Assembly (NCBI RefSeq): GCF_001552215.1
Contig: NZ_BCQT01000010.1
Span: 310,001 to 374,000 of the forward strand
Direction: 5' to 3'
Length of the DNA stretch: 64,000 nt
DNA from: Actinomadura macra NBRC 14102
GTDB lineage: Bacteria; Actinomycetota; Actinomycetes; Streptosporangiales; Streptosporangiaceae
Shown: positions 53,396 to 61,375 of the stretch, piece by piece
How positions within the stretch are numbered: position 1 is the stretch's first letter
How the letters are laid out: each line of letters starts with the position of its first letter
Translations under genes and position numbers: made by a program
Notes under the pieces: model-generated
The model's database searches: none
Told to the model about the DNA's origin: nothing
Seen by the model: only the letters and a program-made list of their open reading frames with translations

Positions 53396-53484
53396 TAGAA
53401 GCGCTCCGGGAACACGAGGGCGGCGATCAGAAAGACGGCCAGCACCGAGGCCAGGACGAGCCCGACCGCGTTCTCAACGGTCAC
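53395..53484 (-). CDS. kdpF: Potassium-transporting ATPase subunit F (29 aa)
   Basis: A 29-residue single-helix peptide, MTVENAVGLVLASVLAVFL followed by IAALVFPERF, matching KdpF, which stabilises the KdpFABC complex. GTG 53484 follows GGAG. It overlaps the 27-aa gene upstream (GTGA) and kdpA downstream. Confidence 0.85.
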   Translation of the reverse strand: MTVENAVGLVLASVLAVFLIAALVFPERF

Positions 53485-53564
53485 AGTTTCTCCACGCCCT
53501 TCACCAGCAGGCCGATCAGGGCGAACAGCGCCACCGTCAGCAGGATGAACACCACATCGCTCAT
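53481..53564 (-). CDS. 27-aa single-helix membrane peptide ahead of kdpF
   Basis: MSDVVFILLTVALFALIGLL then VKGVEKL: one hydrophobic helix with a short basic/acidic tail. ATG 53564 begins the operon and its stop overlaps the kdpF start by 4 nt, so it is translated with the complex. Similar tiny peptides sit before kdpF in other actinomycetes. It may be an additional accessory subunit or a translational leader. Confidence 0.65.
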   Translation of the reverse strand: MSDVVFILLTVALFALIGLLVKGVEKL

Positions 53565-53610
53565 TGGTCACCTCGGTCGAATGTCCGGGAGGCCAAGCCC
53601 GGTCGAAATA

Positions 53611-53630
53611 GTGCTTTTCCTGAAAAGCAC
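53611..53630. promoter_or_regulatory. Perfect inverted repeat in the kdp leader
   Basis: GTGCTTTTCCTGAAAAGCAC: an 8-bp perfect stem with a CCTG loop, 47 bp upstream of the first gene. It lies downstream of the inferred -10 (TACAGT on the minus strand, 53644-53639), so it would be in the 5' leader, as an operator or an RNA hairpin. Confidence 0.55.
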
Positions 53631-53684
53631 CTACAAACACTGTATGGCCGTATTCACGACAAGGAGCCGACCCATACGCGTTAC

Positions 53685-53722
53685 TGACGCGCCCGCCCCG
53701 AATCTTGACGCGTTCCTGACAC
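53685..53722. promoter_or_regulatory. Triple TGACGC box upstream of the kdp operon
   Basis: TGACGC at 53685 and 53706 and TGACAC at 53717, spaced 21 and 11 bp. The 11-bp step is typical of OmpR-family response regulators such as KdpE. The same array with identical spacing occurs at 55170-55207. It lies about 120 bp upstream of the operon start. KdpE assignment is inference; no kdpDE gene is in this window. Confidence 0.6.
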
Positions 53723-54142
53723 GTGCCCTTCACGCACCCTTCACGCACATCGGTGCGCGCCTTCACATCCAGCCAGACGAGGAGATCACCGTCCGCCACA
53801 AGGGTGAGCGCCACGAGGTTGCGACACTGACCCTAAAACCGGGCAAAGGGGCCGTGCAGATGCCGTGCGCCTCATTCTCATCAGAAGAACACCTGTTCAC
53901 ATTGTGGCGGCGTCCGTCTGACGGACCTGTCACATCTTCACTGTCGAATGGGCCGCTGACCTGCACGGATTGCGACCGCACTACCCGCCCGCGGGTCCGT
54001 TGAAGTGCGTGACGGGGCCTTTTGTGTGGCCGACTGCGGACATGGTGATCGTCTTGATATGACGCCCGTGATGATCGTTAATCGAAAGGTCGATAGATCA
54101 ACAGACGCGAACACGGCGTCATGTCGCCACGGGGAGAATCGC

Positions 54143-54592
54143 ATGAAGTCAATGGGGTCTTATCGTCTTGCCCTCGTCACGGGCGCGGCGGTGCTCGTCA
54201 CCGCCGTGAGTGGAATACCGGTCGCCGCGGCTCAGCAAGCGGAAGATGGTTGCGGCCCGGAAGTCGAACTCGGCGCCATCGTTTATAAGGGGTGCAGCGA
54301 TTTGCTCCTTTCAAACGGCACTCAGTACGGCACCCAGTCGTTTTTGTACGCGCGTAACCGCGGCTTCGGATCGGTCACCGTGACCGCGACACTCGAACGC
54401 TGGAATTACACGACCAGCAGTTGGGAACCCGACACCAGCGGGACGAAGACGATCGCCGCCGGGGGCGACACGCGCTTCTTCAGCCCGTCGAACGGCTGGC
54501 CGTGCGGTCAGGACGCACGCGAGCGCGTCCGCGCCACCACCACCGTCGGGACCGGGGCCTGGTCGGAGGTGGTCACCCCCGCGGCGTGCTGA
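54143..54592 (+). CDS. Secreted hypothetical protein
   Basis: A 149-aa protein with a Sec signal peptide (MKSMGSYRLALVTGAAVLV, cleavage probably after PVAAA). The mature part has four Cys and a beta-rich look (VTVTATLERWNYTTSSWEP, ARERVRATTTVGTGAWSEVVTPAAC). GGGGAG precedes ATG 54143. No family recognised. The last 85 bp overlap the convergent membrane-protein frame. Confidence 0.7.
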   Translation: MKSMGSYRLALVTGAAVLVTAVSGIPVAAAQQAEDGCGPEVELGAIVYKGCSDLLLSNGTQYGTQSFLYARNRGFGSVTVTATLERWNYTTSSWEPDTSGTKTIAAGGDTRFFSPSNGWPCGQDARERVRATTTVGTGAWSEVVTPAAC

Positions 54593-55017
54593 TCGAACGC
54601 CACACCCCTCGATCCCGTTCCACCTTCTGACCGGCGGTCTCTGACCTCCACCATCCAAGGCCGGGGCCACCACGGCCCCGGCCTGCCGGGTGGCGATGAC
54701 AACCTCAGCAGCCACCGCCCGGCGGCACCCGCCACCAGGCCCACACCCACCAATACCCCGGCCCGTACCAGGTCACCGGTGCCGGTGAACTCCAGGCCGC
54801 CGGTCTTCCCGACATCGAAGCCGGTCACGAACGACCAGCCGACCAGCCCCAGCACCGCACCCACGCCGGGCGATGCCGACAACGCCCAACCAGCGACCGA
54901 GACCACCACGGCCGCGCAGCCGACCTGCCAGGCGGCGTCCTTGAGCACGACCGCGAGCAGCAGAGCACAGAACACACCGCCGGCCAGCGGCCAGGCGGCC
55001 GATTCCAGGCGATCCAT
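54508..55017 (-). CDS. Four-TM membrane protein, possibly kdp-regulon member
   Basis: 169 aa. Four predicted helices (AAWPLAGGVFCALLLAVVL, VGCAAVVVSVAGWAL, VGAVLGLVGWSFV, AGVLVGVGLVAGAAGRWLL) are followed by a Pro/Arg-rich tail of about 70 aa that overlaps the convergent secreted-protein gene. The topology is reminiscent of the DUF4118 sensor membrane domain of KdpD, but no kinase part is present. ATG 55017 starts the hydrophobic part. Its upstream region carries the same triple TGACGC box as kdp. Confidence 0.55.
   Translation of the reverse strand: MDRLESAAWPLAGGVFCALLLAVVLKDAAWQVGCAAVVVSVAGWALSASPGVGAVLGLVGWSFVTGFDVGKTGGLEFTGTGDLVRAGVLVGVGLVAGAAGRWLLRLSSPPGRPGPWWPRPWMVEVRDRRSEGGTGSRGVAFDQHAAGVTTSDQAPVPTVVVARTRSRAS
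54658..54684 (+). terminator. Terminator hairpin after the secreted-protein gene
   Basis: AGGCCGGGGCC (54658-54668) and GGCCCCGGCCT (54674-54684), an 11-bp perfect stem with a 5-nt loop, 66 bp after the stop. It lies inside the 3' tail of the convergent membrane-protein frame. Confidence 0.65.
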
Positions 55018-55169
55018 CACGTGCCTCCTCGACGCGGGACCCACGAGGATCCGAACAACCGCTCTCAACGCGGAATATCTTCGAACTCGAAGACACTCCT
55101 TTATTGATAAGCAGCGGCAATTCCAATGTATGACCACAGTGCCGCCAGGAAGGCGCCTCTACACATTAT

Positions 55170-55207
55170 TGACGCTCTCGCCCCGATTCCTGACGCCATC
55201 CTGACGC
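55170..55207. promoter_or_regulatory. Triple TGACGC box upstream of the 4-TM protein gene
   Basis: TGACGC at 55170, 55191 and 55202 (spacings 21 and 11 bp), about 150 bp upstream of the start at 55017. On the minus strand TACATT (55131-55126) lies where the kdp promoter has its -10. It is a near duplicate of the kdp upstream array. Confidence 0.6.
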
Positions 55208-55276
55208 CCCCGAGCAGGCTCACCGGGGTCCGCTCGTCCAGGCGGCCATCACAGCTCGACAGGCCCCGACACAGCA

Positions 55277-55483
55277 CTACTGCTGGAGGCGACGGGCGAC
55301 GTCCAGGTGCGGGTCGGGCAGGTGCCCCGGGACGTACAGACGGCGAACTCGGCCGCGCAGGACACCACGCCACCAGCGCGGATCCTCTTCGGCATAGGCG
55401 GCACCGATGACCTCGCGGGTCTCGACGTCCACGATGATGATCATCTTGTCGTCGCCGATGACCTCATAGCCATGGCTGCTCAC
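55277..55483 (-). CDS. Hypothetical small protein, 68 aa
   Basis: A GTG start at 55483 gives VSSHGYEVIGDDKMIIIVDVETREVIGA-type sequence: a plausible beta-strand pair followed by a basic tail (WWRGVLRGRVRRLYVPGHLP). No family recognised. Codon bias is acceptable but the gene lies in degraded DNA. An alternative start is ATG 55444. Confidence 0.3.
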   Translation of the reverse strand: MSSHGYEVIGDDKMIIIVDVETREVIGAAYAEEDPRWWRGVLRGRVRRLYVPGHLPDPHLDVARRLQQ

Positions 55484-55693
55484 CCGGTTCGTCCTTCCCG
55501 GTGCCTCGGCGGCGTGACGGGCTGTTGTCACCACGTCCAATGATCCCCGCTCCCAGAAGCGCTGGAGACACACCACCCCCGCGAGACAGGCTCACTCCAC
55601 ACCGCCGGCCGCTCAACGCCGTCCAGGGGTTGGAAGGTCTCGGGCCTGCCGTCCAGGGCGCGGGCCCCCCATGTCCCGTCACCCTTGGAGATG

Positions 55694-55945
55694 TCGTGGC
55701 GACGGCTGGTCTGCCCCGCACAGGAGGGCCAACGGCAGACGTTCCCCGGACAGGCGCCCGGGCTGCTGGAGCGCTATCGGCGCCGTACCAGTCGACCGGC
55801 CGGCCAGGTGAGCGCGGTGGTCACAGAACTGGCGTTCCGGGCGGGCGCTCGCCGCTCACAAGCGCTGCAGGTCGTGGTGTCGAAGTCGACGGCGCTGCAG
55901 CTGCTCATACGGCTGCCACTACCCGATGCGGTGCAGGTCAGCGGC
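55694..55945 (+). pseudogene. ISL3-family transposase remnant
   Basis: About 84 codons match the N-terminal zinc/HTH region of ISL3 transposases: LVCPAQEGQRQTFPGQAPGL, RYRRRTSRPAGQVSAVV, ELAFRAGARRSQALQVVVSK and STALQLLIRLPLPD. The DDE catalytic part is missing and the CxxC knuckles are incomplete. No terminal inverted repeats were found. It marks an old insertion at the edge of the accessory block. Confidence 0.6.
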
Positions 55946-56119
55946 AGGCGGCACGTGCGGAAGAACCTCTGCGACACCACCCTCGCCGATGTCTACTCAC
56001 GGGTGTGGACGGCTTTGGGGAAATATTGGCGCAGCAGCCTGCCGGCGTCATCGTTCGAGGCGCGCCGTGAGGCGAGTGGCGGGGCGCAGAAGCAGACGGG
56101 TCTGCCCTATAGCTCCCAG

Positions 56120-56449
56120 TCAGGTATCGAATTTGCCCTTGATGGGATCGCCGGTACCGCCAGTGATCTCGAAGCTGCCGTCGGTGTTGATGGTGATGTC
56201 CATCCGATGATTTTCATCGTCGTATGTCCAGTCGCTAGGGAATGCCGCACTGGTCCATCGGACCTGTACCTGCTTCCTGTCGGCGTCTTCGGTGAGCATG
56301 ATCGCGCCCAGCGTCGAGACCTCGATGGTCGCGTTACCGCGCGTCTCATTAAGTTTGGAGCCTTGGGTCTGGGTTTCCTTGGGAACCTGATAATCGATCA
56401 TTGCCTGCTCGTTGTATCTATTGTCGATGGTGCCGAATTCCCATGCCAT
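56120..56449 (-). CDS. Hypothetical protein, 109 aa, companion of the eCIS-core protein
   Basis: No family recognised. MAWEFGTIDNRYNEQAMIDYQ opens a polar, beta-rich sequence (IEVSTLGAIMLTEDADRKQVQVRW, HRMDITINTDGSFEITGGTG) without signal or TM helix. GGAGG lies about 11 bp upstream of ATG 56449. It is downstream of the 652-aa gene on the same strand, 69 bp away, with similarly lower GC than the flanks. It could be an immunity or accessory protein, by position only. Confidence 0.5.
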   Translation of the reverse strand: MAWEFGTIDNRYNEQAMIDYQVPKETQTQGSKLNETRGNATIEVSTLGAIMLTEDADRKQVQVRWTSAAFPSDWTYDDENHRMDITINTDGSFEITGGTGDPIKGKFDT

Positions 56450-56518
56450 GATGCCCTATCTCCTCCCGCCGTCGCTGGTCCTGCCCTGGAAGGGGCTGGG
56501 CCCAGCGCGCTGTCGCGG

Positions 56519-58480
56519 TCATTGGTCGATCGATATTTTTCCGATCCGCGGATGGAACTTCACCAGATAGTATTGCACCGCAGGGAAATGCTCCATCGCC
56601 ACGTCCCGCTGAGCTTCGTTCCATTCCTTGAGCGGTTTCGGGGTGTCACTCTCGCCGGTCGCGACCCGGATGGGGAAATGATCGAAGATGTCCTGCACCT
56701 TGATGCTGGTTTCCCCCTTCTTAAGGATCTCCTCGATCGCTCTCTGTGCCAGGTGAGCGGTGTCATCAGCGATCTGGACGCCATCACCGCCGTTGAGCAT
56801 GGTGTTGTCGCCCCACAATTGGAAGGGGGTGTCCTGAACGGTCGATGCCGCCCACACCGAGATATCGTTGAAGTGGTCGTGAAGCGCACCCGATGAGGCC
56901 TGCACCACGGACGAGTTCAGGAACGCCAGGTACTTTTTATAGCTGTCACGCTGTGAGGTCTGGCCGTCGGCCTGGACCCCGCAGGTGTCCATGCGTTTCT
57001 GGATGTCGTCTTGTTCCTCGGCCGTCTGCGGGTCGCGCACCTTCCCCGGATCGGCCCAGTCGTACAGGCCCTGGGCGGCCAGGCCGGGCTGGAGTTTGGT
57101 CGTCATCTTCGACACGTCCTCCCAATCCGCCACCGGGACGTACCATTTGTCCTCCGCCCATTCCAGGAACCATTGCATGACCTGGGTCTTGTTGATCAGA
57201 TGACCGGCCGCGAACGAATCTTGCAGGAAATGGTCGGCGTAGCCATTGTTGATCCAGGCCTCATGAGTGAGCTTATCCTTTTCCCTCTGGTCGAGGGTAT
57301 TGAACGCTTCGAGCGCCTTATCGCGGGCGATGGTGTGGAATGCCTGCCACCGGTACCACGAGTAGGGTGCGAAGTGGCAGGCATTACGGCCGAGCAGGGC
57401 AGTGTAGTGGTCAACTCCGCCGGCCCCCAGCCCCGTGGTGAGCTTGTCGACTTCCCTGGTCTCCCAAATCAAATCGACCATCTTCCACCCAGTGTTGATC
57501 GTCACCGATCCCTCAAAGTGGGTGCTCTTGCCATTCAGCATCTGCTGGATGTGGTCGTAGCCCTCCTGCCGAACCGCCTGCAGGATCGGCAGCAGGATGT
57601 CCTCCCCTAGCTCATCGATCACCTCGGGCCGCGCCAGATAATCCGGCAGGGTATTGACCTCCCCGTAGGTCACCAGCAACCCGCTTTTCTGCAACTGCAG
57701 CGTCCGCAGGTAGGGGTACCTGGCCTTGATCTGCTCTTTGGTGACGCTCTTGGGATCCTGATGCCACATGTACAGAAAGTCCCGCAGGTTCCGCAGCAGC
57801 TTTTCACGCCCCGGAAGATGCTTGGCGATCGCGTTGAGTTCCTCGCCGCGCGCGTCCCCCAGTAGCCGGTGCTCCCACGACGCATGGGGGTGCAGCACCA
57901 CGTCCTGCCCCGCCGCCAGCCGCCGGGCCACCAGCCCACCTCCGGGTTCACCGCACCCCGCACCGCGGGGAGGTGGCCGGTCGGCCAGGATGCGCGCCGC
58001 GACCTCATCGGCACGGCGCTCCGACCGCGCATCGACATCGACGACCGCGCCCCGCAGATGGCCCGGCAGGCCGCCGCTCCGCGGGCGCCGCCCGCACGGG
58101 CCGGCCGCGCCCGGCCCGCCACTGGCGGCGGTATCAGCGTTGGCGGCCACGTGACCGAGCTCGTGCCCCAGCAGCGCCAGCCCCGCCCGGGTGTGCGGCC
58201 GGTAGGCGCCCGAGCGGAAGAAGATGTCGGCACCCGCGGTCACCGCATCGGCACCGGCCAGCCGCGCCAGCCGATCAGCCTCCCGCCCCGTGTGCACTCG
58301 AACCGCATCGCAGTCCATCCCGATCCGTCGCTCCACCAGCTCCCGGAACCGCGGCTCCAACGGCACGCCCGACCCGACCAGCGCATGTACTCGCCGCGCC
58401 GCTTCAACTCCATCCCGCTTCTCTGCCTCGATCCGCAGACCGGTCCCCGGGTCTGCCTCCAGGTGATCTGGACGGTCCAT
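56519..58480 (-). CDS. eCIS-core (DUF4157) / phospholipase C-like fusion protein
   Basis: A 653-aa protein. Residues about 35-115 form the eCIS-core domain DUF4157: VPLEPRFRELVERRIGMD, VRVHTGREADRLARLAGADA, and a zincin-like HELGH at 106-110. From about 365 there is a zinc-dependent phospholipase C-like domain: NACHFAPYSWYRWQAFHTIAR, then YADHFLQDSFAAGH (about 412-425) and LHDHFND (about 532). DUF4157 proteins accompany extracellular contractile injection systems or act as toxins. No sheath, tube or spike genes are in the window, so this is an orphan. GGGGGG precedes ATG 58480. Confidence 0.75.
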   Translation of the reverse strand: MDRPDHLEADPGTGLRIEAEKRDGVEAARRVHALVGSGVPLEPRFRELVERRIGMDCDAVRVHTGREADRLARLAGADAVTAGADIFFRSGAYRPHTRAGLALLGHELGHVAANADTAASGGPGAAGPCGRRPRSGGLPGHLRGAVVDVDARSERRADEVAARILADRPPPRGAGCGEPGGGLVARRLAAGQDVVLHPHASWEHRLLGDARGEELNAIAKHLPGREKLLRNLRDFLYMWHQDPKSVTKEQIKARYPYLRTLQLQKSGLLVTYGEVNTLPDYLARPEVIDELGEDILLPILQAVRQEGYDHIQQMLNGKSTHFEGSVTINTGWKMVDLIWETREVDKLTTGLGAGGVDHYTALLGRNACHFAPYSWYRWQAFHTIARDKALEAFNTLDQREKDKLTHEAWINNGYADHFLQDSFAAGHLINKTQVMQWFLEWAEDKWYVPVADWEDVSKMTTKLQPGLAAQGLYDWADPGKVRDPQTAEEQDDIQKRMDTCGVQADGQTSQRDSYKKYLAFLNSSVVQASSGALHDHFNDISVWAASTVQDTPFQLWGDNTMLNGGDGVQIADDTAHLAQRAIEEILKKGETSIKVQDIFDHFPIRVATGESDTPKPLKEWNEAQRDVAMEHFPAVQYYLVKFHPRIGKISIDQ

Positions 58481-59218
58481 TGCCCCCCCCACTCAAGACC
58501 AATAGTAATAGTTCACTACTTTCCGTTACTGAAGCAGTAGATGACAGAGCTAGGAGTTATGTCCTGATCACTCTAAGTTGCCATCTGTCCAAGTTTTGCC
58601 GGACCGGCCAGATACGAACGAGCGCGCAGCGTTCGCCTCGTCCTCTCAAGGTGACGAGTTCCGCCGCATGGATGCGGCAGATGTGATCACGGTTGTGAGG
58701 GACTCAAAAGCTGCCGTTAGTCCCATTGCCTGCTGGCCCACTCTGTCACCGAGCGGCGACCGCGTGCGTCAGTCGGAGCGGCGCCGGTCGACGTGCAGTG
58801 GAGTACGCCTCGCCGTTTCCGCTGGGCACGGCGCCCCGACCTGTGAGACGGCGCGGGCGTCGTCCACCGCCGCGGACCCCTTTCACCGTCGCCAGACTGT
58901 CCGCGGTTGTCCGGCGGTGTTACGTGAGTCCGACAGCGTACGGGCGTATGAGAGGCGGTAAAGGGAATCGCCCCAACTCGGCTGGTGATGTCCCACCGCG
59001 GCGCAGGATCGTCGTGCTCGACATCGGATGTGTCTTCACCGCCATCGCCCACCGTCGACAGCCCGGTCTGATGGTGGTGCCGCAACACCCGGCGTCCCTC
59101 AACGGGCCTCGCAGCTGACCGCACACCCCGTACCCAGGCGCGGTGTTCAAGCGGTCCGGCGCCGTCCGGTGCCGACGCTTCAGGTCGACCACGAACTCCT
59201 GGGCGGTCAACGGCCCGG
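58481..59218. other. Gene-free stretch of 738 bp
   Basis: It lies between two genes of the lower-GC accessory block. Only unconvincing frames are present on either strand, with no repeat, hairpin or transposase remnant that I can recognise. The first 80 bp are AT-rich (around 58497-58560) and presumably hold the promoter of the eCIS-core gene. Confidence 0.45.
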
Positions 59219-59806
59219 CTAAAACGGCGGCCACCACTTTTTGATCGTGTCCACCAGGCCCGTAAAGAACTGTACGACTTTGTTCCAGAGGTCGATCAGC
59301 TTCTGAATCAGCTTACCGAAGAAATCGGCTACCTTGCTCCAGAGATTCGTGAAGAACTCACTCACGGCCGAAAAGGACTGTGCGATGATTCCCCTCGCCC
59401 GCGGGTTATTGTTGCCGATCTCCTTCAGCTTTTTCGCGGTATCTCTCTGGTTTTCTGTGAACTTTTTGATGTTCGCATCTGCCTGATCATCGATGAGCTT
59501 GTCGAATTCACTCTGGCTCATCTCGTTATTATATCGGCGTTCTGCGATGGGAGCTACGTATTCATTGTTCGTATCGAGGTCGCCCTTGTGCTCATCCTTG
59601 CCCTGCTCGAGCGTGGTCCTCGCATCTTCAGGGAGGGGGATATCATCTTCACTATCGAGCCGGTACCTCGGGACGTAGGGGCACGGAGGAGCCACCGGAC
59701 GTTGGCGTACTTTTACCTGCTCGAAGGCGTACTCTACATGCGCGATGGAGTGGTCGGCGATGGCGTCGATAGTACTTTCAAACTGCTCCGTGGTGAGTGT
59801 GCTCAT
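59219..59806 (-). CDS. Protein with amphipathic Trp/Phe-rich C-terminus, 195 aa
   Basis: No family recognised. The N-terminal part is polar and acidic (MSTLTTEQFESTIDAIADHS, then RYRLDSEDDIPLPEDARTTLEQGKDEHKGDL), the middle is helical and Lys/Asn-rich. The last 45 residues repeat an aromatic amphipathic pattern (EFFTNLWSKVADFFGKLIQ, KLIDLWNKVVQFFTGLV, DTIKKWWPPF) that could bind or disrupt membranes. GAAAGAAGG precedes ATG 59806. Its GC content is clearly below the genome background, suggesting transfer. It may be a partner of the eCIS-core protein. Confidence 0.55.
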   Translation of the reverse strand: MSTLTTEQFESTIDAIADHSIAHVEYAFEQVKVRQRPVAPPCPYVPRYRLDSEDDIPLPEDARTTLEQGKDEHKGDLDTNNEYVAPIAERRYNNEMSQSEFDKLIDDQADANIKKFTENQRDTAKKLKEIGNNNPRARGIIAQSFSAVSEFFTNLWSKVADFFGKLIQKLIDLWNKVVQFFTGLVDTIKKWWPPF

Positions 59807-60100
59807 TGCCTTCTTTCCTCTCAGATATAATACGCGCCGGTCCCTTTTCGGTGCCAGGGCGGATACTGCGTACCCGCCCACTTCCGACAGATGTCACTCC
59901 CGGCACTCAATGTGATCATTCTAAGTGTCTCCGATGTCATGTAAAGCAAATAGACTTGGCTCGCAAACTTCTGTTAACGGTGATCATCTCCAGTATCGCC
60001 TTCACCGCCTCGCTGACTGCTACCACGTTTCTGCTGTTGCAGGTTGAGCGTGATCACCATGGGCGCCTCGGCGAGCACAGACGGGGGACGCGGTGTCGCG

Positions 60101-60345
60101 CGCGGGCACCTGCTGCCCGTCCTGGACAGCTTGGACGAGCTCCCTCCACCCGCGCAAACCGCCGTCATCAGCGCGCTGAACCGGTCTCTGGACGGTGACG
60201 ACCAGCTCATCCTCACCAGCCGCACGGCCGAGTTCGCCGACGCGGTCACCCGGGCCGGGGACGTGATCACCTCCGCGGCCGTGCTGGAGCCCCGCCCGCT
60301 CGGTGCCGTCGCCGCCGCCAACTACTCAGCTCAGCGGATCTCCGG
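60101..60345 (+). pseudogene. NACHT/STAND NTPase remnant
   Basis: About 80 codons match the Walker B region of actinobacterial NACHT ATPases: GHLLPVLDSLDELPPPAQTA, VISALNRSLDGDDQLILTSR and TAEFADAV, then ITSAAVLEPRPLGAVAAANY. Walker A and the repeat domains are absent. A hydrophobic helix frame just upstream (LLLTVIISSIAFTASLTATTF around 59960) may be part of the same decayed gene. A broken conflict-type gene. Confidence 0.6.
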
Positions 60346-60516
60346 TTTCGTTGTCCGCGCGCCACCAGACAGGTTGTCCGCCCACCGCCACCGTCAGAAC
60401 CACGAACGTCTACGGCCAAGCCCCAGATGGCCGCCAGCAAGGCGATGGGCGCCCAGGCATTTCGCTTGCTGGCCACACTGAACATCGAGTGTCGGACCAC
60501 CTCCGACCAAGGCCCC

Positions 60517-60558
60517 GCCGGTGCGCTAACACCGCGATTTCGGGGCCGCCCTGCGTCT
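60517..60558. repeat. Imperfect direct repeat, copy A
   Basis: It shares GCCGGTGC, TAACACCGCG, CGGGGCCGC and a TG-GTCT end, in that order, with copy B at 61733-61771. It lies 94 bp beyond the 3' end of the three-gene cassette. Confidence 0.5.
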
Positions 60559-60651
60559 GAAGACACGATTACGCGCGTACGCGTCCCCAGGTGAGTGGAG
60601 GGGGCGGCGCGGCCGTCCGCAGCGGTCGGTCACGACGGCGCCGCCCCCGCT

Positions 60652-60999
60652 CTACCCCCTGGAGGAATCCAGCATGATCGGTGCCCCGACCGCCCTGGCC
60701 ACCCACATTGCGGCCTGCTCCGGATCGGCTGGCAGTTGCACCCGGTAGTCCGGGCCGGACGCCCACACGTAGGTTTCGGCGCCCTCGTCCCAGCGGATCC
60801 GCCGCGCCGAACGGTTCCGATAGGACACCTGCAACCGCGTCCCCAGCGCACCGACCGTCCCCAGCTTGGGGATGTTGTACTGCTCCGGGACCCGTGCCCG
60901 CGTCACCGCGACCTGCGGGGCGCATCGTTTGACGGCGGCGTACAGCGCGTCCAGGGGCCCGAACGGCTCGACCTTCAGGATGCCGAGTTCAGTCATCAT
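60652..60999 (-). CDS. Hypothetical protein, 115 aa (cassette gene 3)
   Basis: No family recognised. From ATG 60999 (or 60996): ELGILKVEPFGPLDALYAAVK, QYNIPKLGTVGALGTRLQVSYR, then DEGAETYVWASGPDYRVQL, ending with LDSSRG. Cytoplasmic alpha/beta look, no TM helix. It overlaps the end of cassette gene 2 by 11 bp. Such small proteins next to XRE-TPR regulators are common in this order, but functions are not known. Confidence 0.55.
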   Translation of the reverse strand: MMTELGILKVEPFGPLDALYAAVKRCAPQVAVTRARVPEQYNIPKLGTVGALGTRLQVSYRNRSARRIRWDEGAETYVWASGPDYRVQLPADPEQAAMWVARAVGAPIMLDSSRG

Positions 61000-61375
61000 C
61001 GTGGCGCCTGAGTCGGGTCTGTCGGGTCTGGAGGCATCTGACGGGAAAGCGCGGGGGTGCGTCCCGCCGTCCGGGGCAGGCCAGCCGCCGGACGGCGTCC
61101 GCCATGGCGTGCGGTGTGAGCCGCGCGCCGATCTTCGCGACCGCTCCGGGAAGGTCGTGGCAGGGCGCGAGCGGGTCACCGGTCGAGCCGACGAACCAGG
61201 GCACCCCGCCCTCGCCCGCCTCGACGACGACGCTCTCCCCGATCATGGGGAGGTTGGGGCACAGCACGTGCAACAGTGCCGGGTCCCGGTCGTAGTGGGG
61301 ATGCACCGTCCATCCCTCGCTGATCAGGGCTCGTGCGAGCAAGCCGAGATAGGACGCGGCGTTTCCGGCGCTCAT
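60989..61375 (-). CDS. Hypothetical protein, 128 aa (cassette gene 2)
   Basis: No family recognised. SYLGLLARALISEGWTVHPHYD and PALLHVLCPNLPMIGESVVVEAG indicate an alpha/beta protein. The C-terminus is Arg-rich. Its start overlaps the stop of gene 1 by 4 nt, so the three genes are one translational unit. Confidence 0.55.
   Translation of the reverse strand: MSAGNAASYLGLLARALISEGWTVHPHYDRDPALLHVLCPNLPMIGESVVVEAGEGGVPWFVGSTGDPLAPCHDLPGAVAKIGARLTPHAMADAVRRLACPGRRDAPPRFPVRCLQTRQTRLRRHDDD

Noticed and set aside
53565..53700. c-di-AMP (ydaO-type) riboswitch ahead of kdp
   Set aside because: The leader is too short and lacks the conserved multi-helix core. Only a single hairpin is seen.
53565..54003. 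Rightward open frame overlapping the kdp upstream region
   Set aside because: It runs through the regulatory boxes and hairpin, has no ribosome-binding site and no recognisable domain.
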